Shown: positions 8,066 through 14,769 of the stretch, in pieces | Position numbering within the stretch: position 1 is the stretch's first letter | Layout: every line of letters begins with the position of its first letter | NCBI GenBank assembly: GCA_025996815.1 | Contig: BNTT01000062.1 | Coordinates: forward strand, 1 to 15,884 | Origin: Bacteroidia bacterium | GTDB lineage: Bacteria; Bacteroidota; Bacteroidia; Bacteroidales; Azobacteroidaceae | Reading direction: 5' to 3' | DNA length: 15,884 nucleotides | Made by a program: the position numbers and the translations under genes | Notes under the pieces: generated by a model | The model's input: only the letters and a program-made list of their open reading frames with translations | Told to the model about the DNA's origin: nothing | Database searches by the model: none

Positions 8066-8090
8066 CAGCGTCAAAATTCTATTACAACAA

Positions 8091-9467
8091 ATGAAACAGA
8101 CAACAAATACTTATTTATTGCTCATCTCGCTCGTTTCGGCGATGGGTGGGTTGCTTTTTGGTTACGACTGGGTCGTGATTGGCGGCGCAAAACCCTTTTA
8201 CGAGGTATTTTTCAATATCGCTCATTTGCCCGCCATGCAGGGTTGGGTGATGGGAAGTGCTATTCTGGGGTGCCTGATTGGAGTGATGATTTCCGGCAGT
8301 TTGTCGGACAGGTATGGGCGCAAACTTTTGATGACCTGCGCGGCGTTTGTCTTCATCCTGGCGGCTGTGGGCACGGGATATGCCACTGACATCTATTGGT
8401 TCATCTTTTTTCGCATTTTTGGCGGGATTGGCATTGGCATTGCGTCCAACCTTTCGCCGATGTATATTGCCGAAGTAGCTCCGAGTGACAGTCGCGGTAA
8501 GTTTGTGTCTATCAATCAGTTAACGGTAGTGCTTGGGATTTTATTCGCACAAATAGCCAATTGGTTGATTGCCGACCCCGTTGCGCCGGGCGACGACATT
8601 CTGGCTTCGTGGAACGGGCAAATGGGCTGGCGTTGGATGTTTTGGGTGCAGACCGTGCCCGCATCTCTGTTTTTCATTTTAGTGTTTTTTATTCCGGAAA
8701 GTCCGCGTTGGCTCACCACGCGGCAGCGTTACGAGCAAGCCGATGGCATCCTCAGTCGCATTGGCGGCAAAGACTATGCGGCAAAAGAGATTGCAAGCAT
8801 CAAAGCCGCCCTGAGTTCGGCGCAGGAACACGTCGGTTACAAAAATCTGTTGCAGGGCAAAATGCCTAAAATATTGCTGATTGGCATCGTTGTGGCGGTG
8901 TTTCAACAGTGGTGCGGCATCAATGTCATCTTCAACTATGCCCAAGAGATATTCTCTGCCGCGGGCTATGGCGTGTCCGACACCCTGTTTAATATCGTCA
9001 TCACGGGTGTTACAAATGTTATTTTCACCTTTGTGGGTATGTACACGGTCGATAAACTCGGCAGGCGCGCCCTGTTGCTCTTCGGTGCAGCAGGATTGGC
9101 GGCTCTCTATGTGGTCTTGGGGGCGTGCTACTATTTTCAAATCACCGGCATAGCGGTGCTCGCGCTGGTGGTTTTGGCAATCGCCTGTTATGCAATGACT
9201 TTGGGTCCTATCGTGTGGGTGGTCATCTCGGAGATATTCCCCAACAGGATACGTGGCATGGCAATGGCTGTTGCAACTTTCTCCCTGTGGACGGGCTGCT
9301 TTGTCCTGACATACACTTTCCCGTTGCTCAACAATGGCTTGGGCGCATCGGGCACGTTCTGGGTCTATGGCATCATCTGCGTGGCAGGCTTCTGGTTCGT
9401 GAAAAAACAATTGCCCGAAACGAAAGGGAAGAGTTTGGAAGAAATAGAAAAAGAATTAACAAAATAA
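8091..9467 (+). CDS. MFS sugar porter (XylE/GLUT-type), probably monosaccharide:H+ symporter
   Basis: A 458-residue inner-membrane transporter with the marks of the sugar porter family: GYDWVVIGG in helix 1 (24-32, with the Asp at 26 equivalent to the proton-linked Asp of XylE), SDRYGRK (72-78), PESPRWL (202-208), QQWCGIN (272-278), VDKLGRR (320-326), PIVWVVISEIFPNRIRG (373-389) and the C-terminal PETKG (442-446). Length and spacing fit 12 membrane helices. The glutamines, Asn278 and Trp376 that line the sugar site in XylE are present. The exact sugar cannot be read from these residues. Because the next genes encode exported alpha-galactosidase-type enzymes, galactose or glucose is the likeliest substrate. 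It is the first gene of the operon, 62 nt before the DUF5107 gene, and diverges from the AraC regulator. Confidence 0.94.
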   Translation: MKQTTNTYLLLISLVSAMGGLLFGYDWVVIGGAKPFYEVFFNIAHLPAMQGWVMGSAILGCLIGVMISGSLSDRYGRKLLMTCAAFVFILAAVGTGYATDIYWFIFFRIFGGIGIGIASNLSPMYIAEVAPSDSRGKFVSINQLTVVLGILFAQIANWLIADPVAPGDDILASWNGQMGWRWMFWVQTVPASLFFILVFFIPESPRWLTTRQRYEQADGILSRIGGKDYAAKEIASIKAALSSAQEHVGYKNLLQGKMPKILLIGIVVAVFQQWCGINVIFNYAQEIFSAAGYGVSDTLFNIVITGVTNVIFTFVGMYTVDKLGRRALLLFGAAGLAALYVVLGACYYFQITGIAVLALVVLAIACYAMTLGPIVWVVISEIFPNRIRGMAMAVATFSLWTGCFVLTYTFPLLNNGLGASGTFWVYGIICVAGFWFVKKQLPETKGKSLEEIEKELTK

Positions 9468-9518
9468 AAATCAAAACAATAAAAATCATAGTAAATCATT
9501 AAAATCACAAGAAAATCA
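9467..9518 (+). repeat. Five A/T-AAATCA repeats in the leader of the DUF5107 gene
   Basis: AAAATCA or TAAATCA occurs at 9467, 9482, 9492, 9501 and 9512 within the 62-nt A-rich gap between the MFS and DUF5107 genes. The last four are 9-11 bp apart, close to one helical turn. No TAnnTTTG box is seen, so the gap is more likely an unstructured leader than a promoter. It may be low-complexity DNA with no role. Confidence 0.4.
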
Positions 9519-9529
9519 CAGTTCAGACA

Positions 9530-12500
9530 ATGGAAAAAATAACAAAATATCTAATTAAGCCCACCGTCACCGAGAGCGGTGTGGTGCGTGTGTGGGAAGA
9601 AGAAATCCTCCTCCCCACCTATCCCATCGGGGAAGAAGAAAAAAATCCTATCTTCCTCGAAAAGCGTGTGTATCAAGGCAGTAGCGGCTCCGTATATCCT
9701 TATCCGGTGGTGGAAAAAATCTCCGATGAGAAGGTGGATAAGCCCTATCGTGCGTTTTTTCTTGAGAATGAATATCTGAAAATCATGATATTGCCCGAAT
9801 TGGGCGGGCGCGTCCACATGGCTTATGATAAAATCAAGCAACGCCACTTTGTATATTACAATCAGGTGGTAAAACCAGCCTTGGTGGGCTTGACCGGTCC
9901 GTGGATTTCCGGCGGGATTGAGTTTAACTGGCCCCAACACCATCGCCCCAGCACGTTTTTGCCGGTTGATTGTTCGATTGAGGAAAATGCCGATGGCAGC
10001 AAAACTGTTTGGTGCAGCGAGGTGGAGCGGATGTTTCGCACCAAAGGGATGCAAGGGTTTACGCTGCATCCGGGCAAAGCCTATTTGGAAATTAAGGTGC
10101 AAATATATAATCGCACGCCTTTTCCGCAGACGTTCCTCTGGTGGGCAAACCCCGCTGTGGTGGTGCACGATGAATACAAATCGGTTTTTCCGCCCGATGT
10201 GCACGCCGTTTTCGACCATGGCAAGCGCGATGTGTCGAAGTTTCCGATTGCCACCGGCACCTATTATAAGCAGGATTATTCGGCGGGGGTGGATATTTCC
10301 AGATACAAAAACATCCCCGTGCCAACGTCCTACATGGCGATTGAGTCGAAATACGACTTTGTGGGCGGCTATGAAGACGACAAGCAGGCCGGTCTGCTGC
10401 ACGTTGCCAACCACCACGTGTCGCCCGGCAAAAAGCAATGGACGTGGGGGCATGGCGATTTCGGACGGGCGTGGGACAGAAACCTGACGGACGAAGACGG
10501 TCCCTACATCGAACTCATGACCGGCGTTTATACCGACAATCAACCCGACTTTTCATGGCTTCAGCCCTACGAAGAAAAGTCGTGGACACAATATTTTATG
10601 CCCTATTCCGAAGTAGGCTATGTGAAAAATGCCACCAAAGAAGCCATCGTGAATGTGGAAACAAAGGACGGAAAAACAAATGTAATACTTTATACCACAG
10701 CCGTTTACAAAAATTTGCGTTTGTCTTTGACAGACAAAGCCGGCAAGGTTTATTTGGATAAAATAATTAACATATCTCCGTCTGAACCGTATAAAACAAC
10801 GGTGGATACGACCGGACAATCCGATGATTTGCGTTTTGAATTACGCACCGAAGACGGTCGCCTGTTATTGGAATATCAACCCGAAACGCCCGACATCAAG
10901 CCTGTCCCCAACCCCGCCCGTGCAGCCAAAGACCCGAAAGACATGGCAAGCATCGAGCAACTCTACCTCACGGGCTTGCATCTGGAGCAATATCGCCACG
11001 CCACCTACAATCCTCTTGACTACTATTCGGAGGCATTGAGCCGTGAGCCGGGGGATGTGCGTTGCAACAATGCCGTGGGATTATTATACATGCGCAAGGG
11101 GCAATTTGCCAAAGCCGAGCCTTATTTTCGCAAGGCAATAGCCACCCTGACCGACCGCAATCCAAACCCCTACGATGGCGAGCCGCATCACAATCTGGGC
11201 TGGTGCCTCAAGATGCAGGGCAGAAACGATGAGGCTTACAAGGCGTTCTTCAAAGCCACCTGGAATGCCGCATGGCAGGATGCCGCCTATTTTGCCTTGG
11301 CGCAAATCGACTGCATCAATCAGCGTTGGGAAGATGCCTTGGACAAGGTAGAGCGCAGTTTGCTCAAAAATTGGCACAACCACAAAGCTCGCCATTTGAA
11401 AACAATTATTTTGCGCAAATTAGGAAGAAAAGAAGAAGCCCTGCAATGGATTGAGGACTCCTTGAAGATTGATAAATTCAACGTGGGCTGCCTGAGAGAA
11501 AAGGCATTATTAACAGGCAAATCCATCGACGACTTGGCAAAAGCCTGCGCATTGCAGTTGCGAAAATCGGAACACGACGACCTCGAATATGCCTTAGACT
11601 ATGCTGCAGCCGGATTGTATGAGGAGGCGGGCACGTTGGCGTACAGCAATTTTCCGCACCGCATTGAGGAAGTAAACATCCTGCAAGAGGCGATTAAACG
11701 CAATCCCAAAGACGCGAAGGCTCTCTATTGTTTGGGCAATTTCTGGTATTCCAAGCGCGAATACGCGGATGCCATCGCCTGCTGGGAGCAGTCAATAAAG
11801 ATTGACGACACCTTTCCAACGGCATTGCGCAATCTGGCTTTGGTGTATTACAACAAGTTGGACAGGAAGGCGGAGGCTACCACGCTGTTGGAAAAGGCTT
11901 TTGCATTAGACACAACCGATGCCCGCATCCTGATGGAACTTGACCAACTGTACAAAAAATTGGGTCGCCCGCACAGCGAGCGGCTGGCATTTTTGGAAAA
12001 ACACCTCAAATTGGTGGAGCAACGCGACGACCTCTGCATCGAGCGCATCACCCTCTACAATCAACTTGGCAAATACGAAACGGCAAAAGACCTGATTGCA
12101 TCGCGGCAATTCCACCCGTGGGAAGGCGGCGAGGGCAAAGTGACCGGACAATATGTGTTGTGCCGCGTGGAATTAGCCAAACAGGCAATCGCCGCCAAGC
12201 GTTTTCCCGAAGCGTTGCAACTGCTGGACGAAACGGAAACCTACCCGCCCAATTTGGGCGAAGGCAAACTCATCAACGCCGAAGAAAACGACATCGACTA
12301 TTACAAAGGTTTATCTTATTTTGGGCTTGGCGACAAAGAAACGTCGTTGGACTGCCTCGAACGCGCCACCGGAGGCTCGTCTGAACCGCAACAGGCATTT
12401 TTCTACAACGACCAGCAGCCCGATAAGATATTCTATCAAGGATTGGCATGGGTGACGATTGGCGAAACAGACAAAGCCAAAAGTTGCTTCAACAAACTCA

Positions 12501-12742
12501 TCGCCCACGGCGAAAAACACCTCTTCGACACCTGCAAGATAGATTATTTTGCAGTCTCACTGCCCGATTTAGCAATTTGGGAAGACGATTTGAATGTCCG
12601 CAACCAAATTCATTGCAACTATGTGATGGGATTGGGCTATTTGGGTTTTGGCAATGCCGACAAAGCAAAAGAATATTTGGGGAAAGTACAGGAATTAGAC
12701 ATCAATCATCAAGGAGCGCAAATACATTTAAAAATGATATGA
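9530..12742 (+). CDS. DUF5107 domain protein with C-terminal TPR solenoid, cytoplasmic, function unknown
   Basis: A 1070-residue protein with no signal peptide or membrane helix, so cytoplasmic. Residues about 40-345 match my knowledge of DUF5107, which resembles the galactose-mutarotase/beta-supersandwich fold: EYLKIMILPELGGRVHM (81-97), GPWISGGIEFNWPQHHRP (123-140), WWANPAV (204-210), and HGDFGRAWDRN (308-318) followed by GPYIELMTG (324-332). A beta-rich linker (about 365-450) leads to TPR repeats (about 475-1070; e.g. ALYCLGNFWYSKREYADAI at 731-749). Two non-TPR-like stretches, FHPWEGGEGKVTGQY (861-875) and IDYFAVSLPDLAIWEDDL (1004-1021), stand out in the solenoid and are rich in acidic and aromatic residues. 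It follows a sugar porter and its stop overlaps the start of a GH97 gene (ATGA), so it belongs to sugar use. It could be a sugar epimerase, a novel glycosidase or phosphorylase, or a scaffold; the sequence does not decide. Confidence 0.85.
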   Translation: MEKITKYLIKPTVTESGVVRVWEEEILLPTYPIGEEEKNPIFLEKRVYQGSSGSVYPYPVVEKISDEKVDKPYRAFFLENEYLKIMILPELGGRVHMAYDKIKQRHFVYYNQVVKPALVGLTGPWISGGIEFNWPQHHRPSTFLPVDCSIEENADGSKTVWCSEVERMFRTKGMQGFTLHPGKAYLEIKVQIYNRTPFPQTFLWWANPAVVVHDEYKSVFPPDVHAVFDHGKRDVSKFPIATGTYYKQDYSAGVDISRYKNIPVPTSYMAIESKYDFVGGYEDDKQAGLLHVANHHVSPGKKQWTWGHGDFGRAWDRNLTDEDGPYIELMTGVYTDNQPDFSWLQPYEEKSWTQYFMPYSEVGYVKNATKEAIVNVETKDGKTNVILYTTAVYKNLRLSLTDKAGKVYLDKIINISPSEPYKTTVDTTGQSDDLRFELRTEDGRLLLEYQPETPDIKPVPNPARAAKDPKDMASIEQLYLTGLHLEQYRHATYNPLDYYSEALSREPGDVRCNNAVGLLYMRKGQFAKAEPYFRKAIATLTDRNPNPYDGEPHHNLGWCLKMQGRNDEAYKAFFKATWNAAWQDAAYFALAQIDCINQRWEDALDKVERSLLKNWHNHKARHLKTIILRKLGRKEEALQWIEDSLKIDKFNVGCLREKALLTGKSIDDLAKACALQLRKSEHDDLEYALDYAAAGLYEEAGTLAYSNFPHRIEEVNILQEAIKRNPKDAKALYCLGNFWYSKREYADAIACWEQSIKIDDTFPTALRNLALVYYNKLDRKAEATTLLEKAFALDTTDARILMELDQLYKKLGRPHSERLAFLEKHLKLVEQRDDLCIERITLYNQLGKYETAKDLIASRQFHPWEGGEGKVTGQYVLCRVELAKQAIAAKRFPEALQLLDETETYPPNLGEGKLINAEENDIDYYKGLSYFGLGDKETSLDCLERATGGSSEPQQAFFYNDQQPDKIFYQGLAWVTIGETDKAKSCFNKLIAHGEKHLFDTCKIDYFAVSLPDLAIWEDDLNVRNQIHCNYVMGLGYLGFGNADKAKEYLGKVQELDINHQGAQIHLKMI

Positions 12743-14688
12743 AACACACATTATTTACATTACTATTGGTGGGCAGTTTGTCTGCACACGCCGCCGACCA
12801 CACCGTGACCTCCCCCAACGGGCAACTCACGATGAAACTGTCAATCGACAAATATGCCGGCACGACCTACACCTTGCAGCACGGCAACACCGTGTTGTTG
12901 AACCCCTCCGCGATTGCGCTCCGCTTGGATGACGGGCGTGTAATCGGTCGCGGCATGACAAGCGGCGTTGTAGAGACGCGGCGCGCCACGTCTCTACCGG
13001 TAACATTTGGGAAAAATGCTGTCTTGGAAGATAATTACAGCGAACTGATTATCACTTATCAGGGCAATTACGACCTCGTTGTGCGTGCCTATAATGAAGG
13101 TGTAGCCTACCGTTTCGTTACTCACTTGGCAGGTGATATCATCATTCGGGATGAAGATGCGGTCTTTAATTTTGCCGGCAATCCGAGTGTTTATTATCCG
13201 CAATCGCCTGATTTGCGGAATTTTGAAAAAACTTATGTTATTTGCAAGACAATTAAAGATATTAATCCTGCCTCTTTTTCGGTGGGTCCCATTCTGTTTG
13301 CCTATCCGAATACGCCTTATAAATTGGTTATCACAGAGGCAGATACCTACGACTATCCGGGTTTGTATATCGAGCCGAATGGGGAAAATTCCGTGAAAGG
13401 GATGTGGGCGAGCGTTCCCAAAATCGTGGAGGCTCCGGAGAACACCTATTCCAATCACTTGCCGATAGTGCGCTACAATTATATTGCCAACACGAGCGGC
13501 ACACGCACTTTCCCGTGGCGCGTGTTGGTGGTGTCGGATGATGATAAAAGTTTGTTAAACAACAATTTGGTTTATCTTTTGGCAGAGCCTTCCCGCTTGA
13601 CCGACACCTCGTGGATAATACCCGGCAAAACGGCTTGGGAGTGGTGGCACAAGGCGATGCTGGATGGCGCAGACGTTCCCCCTTATGGCAATGACAATCT
13701 CGGCTTGAACTTGTATAAATATTATGTGGATTTCGCCTCCAAAAACAAGTTGGAATATATGACTTTGGATGCCGGTTGGAAAGAAAGTTATATACAGGAG
13801 TTGTGCGACTATGCCGCGAGCAAAAATGTGAAAATATTCGTTTGGACGTGGGCGAGCATGGCGGTGGAAGACCCCGCTTTCCTGCCTCGCATGAAAGAAA
13901 AGGGTGTATATGGCGTGAAAATTGATTTTTTTGAACGCAACGACCAGATTGCGATGACTTGGGGGCACAGCCTCGCGCAACGGTTAGCCGACCTGAAAAT
14001 GGTGGCGCTCTACCACGGTTGCCCCGTGCCAACGGGCTTAAACCGCACCTATCCCAATATTTTGAATTTTGAAGCCGTGCGCGGTGCCGAATGCAATTTC
14101 TGGGACAGAGGCTCTAATCCGGAATATCATGTGCAATTTCCGTTTATCCGTTTGCTTGCCGGTCCTGTCGATTACACGCCCGGCTCGTTTCGCAACACGA
14201 CGAAAGAGGCGTTTAAGCCTATCGACAAGCCCAATATCATCCCCTCCACGATGGGGACACGGGCGCATGAATTGGCGATGTATATCGTTTTCGACCATTG
14301 GCTGGCTTATTTGTGCGATGCGCCCACGGAATATGAAAAACATCCGGAATTGCTGAAATTCTTGTCCGCCGTGCCCACGGTTTGGGACAAAACTTTGCCC
14401 TTGGATGCGCAATTGGGCGAATACCTTGTGACAGCGAAGCAAAAAGGCAAAGACTGGTATGTTGGCGGAATGACCAATTGGACGGTGCGAACGCTCACTG
14501 TCGATTGTTCGTTCTTGCCCAAAGGCAAAAAATACAGTGCGATTATATATAAAGACGGCACCAATGCAAGCGCGGAGCCGACCGAATATGTGATTGAAAC
14601 AATAAAAGTGGATTCAAAGAGTAAAATAAAGGTCAATTTAGCAGCCGGTGGAGGCTTTGTAGCGCACATTGCGACAAATGTGCTATAA
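12739..14688 (+). CDS. GH97 glycosidase, probably retaining alpha-galactosidase, exported
   Basis: A 649-residue glycoside hydrolase of family 97, close to the family's usual length. The start at 12739 shares ATGA with the previous stop and gives a clear signal peptide (residues 1-18, LSAHA/AD); an in-frame upstream extension from 12448 lies inside the DUF5107 gene and is not real. The N-terminal beta-sandwich (about 20-285) precedes the (beta/alpha)8 barrel: TAWEWWHKAM (298-307), YMTLDAGWKE (340-349), VKIDFFERNDQ (393-403), NFEAVRGAE (443-451), GTRAHELAMYIVF (506-518) and a C-terminal beta domain. Asp396 and Glu451 are 55 residues apart, the same spacing as the nucleophile Asp415 and acid/base Glu470 of the characterised retaining alpha-galactosidase BtGal97b, as I recall it. 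That suggests alpha-galactosidase rather than SusB-like alpha-glucosidase activity, probably in the periplasm. A 28-bp palindrome lies within codons 78-87. Confidence 0.93.
   Translation: MKHTLFTLLLVGSLSAHAADHTVTSPNGQLTMKLSIDKYAGTTYTLQHGNTVLLNPSAIALRLDDGRVIGRGMTSGVVETRRATSLPVTFGKNAVLEDNYSELIITYQGNYDLVVRAYNEGVAYRFVTHLAGDIIIRDEDAVFNFAGNPSVYYPQSPDLRNFEKTYVICKTIKDINPASFSVGPILFAYPNTPYKLVITEADTYDYPGLYIEPNGENSVKGMWASVPKIVEAPENTYSNHLPIVRYNYIANTSGTRTFPWRVLVVSDDDKSLLNNNLVYLLAEPSRLTDTSWIIPGKTAWEWWHKAMLDGADVPPYGNDNLGLNLYKYYVDFASKNKLEYMTLDAGWKESYIQELCDYAASKNVKIFVWTWASMAVEDPAFLPRMKEKGVYGVKIDFFERNDQIAMTWGHSLAQRLADLKMVALYHGCPVPTGLNRTYPNILNFEAVRGAECNFWDRGSNPEYHVQFPFIRLLAGPVDYTPGSFRNTTKEAFKPIDKPNIIPSTMGTRAHELAMYIVFDHWLAYLCDAPTEYEKHPELLKFLSAVPTVWDKTLPLDAQLGEYLVTAKQKGKDWYVGGMTNWTVRTLTVDCSFLPKGKKYSAIIYKDGTNASAEPTEYVIETIKVDSKSKIKVNLAAGGGFVAHIATNVL
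12970..12997. repeat. 28-bp near-perfect palindrome within the GH97 reading frame
   Basis: GTAGAGACG (12970-12978) and CGTCTCTAC (12989-12997) are perfect 9-bp arms. Between them GGCGCGCC (12980-12987) is itself a palindrome, so the whole 28 bp is symmetric except for one C/A pair (12979/12988). It resembles the GTAGAGACG...CGTCTCTAC dispersed palindromes I know from other bacterial genomes. It is read in frame as VVETRRATSLP in the beta-sandwich of the GH97 protein. Only one copy is seen in this window. Confidence 0.8.
14664..14683 (+). other. Small hairpin at the 3' end of the GH97 gene
   Basis: GCACATT (14664-14670) and AATGTGC (14677-14683) form a 7-bp stem with a 6-nt loop, ending five bases before the GH97 stop is complete. 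No T run follows at once, so it is at best a weak terminator or an RNA-stability element between GH97 and the GH36 gene. Confidence 0.3.
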
Positions 14689-14727
14689 ATTGACGAGTTT
14701 GTAACTATTATGTATTAAAAAAAGTCG

Positions 14728-14735
14728 TATGTTTG
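14728..14735 (+). promoter_or_regulatory. -7 element of a possible internal promoter for the GH36 gene
   Basis: TATGTTTG matches TAnnTTTG and lies 34 nt before the ATG at 14770. The nearest upstream TTTG (14698-14701) is 26 nt away, longer than the usual 19-21, so the promoter may be weak or activator-dependent. The 81-nt gap is much longer than the joins inside the operon, which supports a separate start here. Confidence 0.5.
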
Positions 14736-14769
14736 CAGTCGAAATAACAAGAATAAATTTTAAAAAGAT

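Noticed and set aside
8679..9410. A 243-codon minus-strand open frame
   Set aside because: Antisense to the MFS porter; the product is rich in His, Asp and Gln and has no family resemblance.
9551..10543. A 330-codon minus-strand open frame
   Set aside because: Antisense shadow of the DUF5107 domain, with no promoter, no motif and a composition typical of reverse frames.
12448..12738. A 97-codon upstream extension of the GH97 gene
   Set aside because: It overlaps the DUF5107/TPR gene in another frame and would bury the clear signal peptide that starts at 12739.
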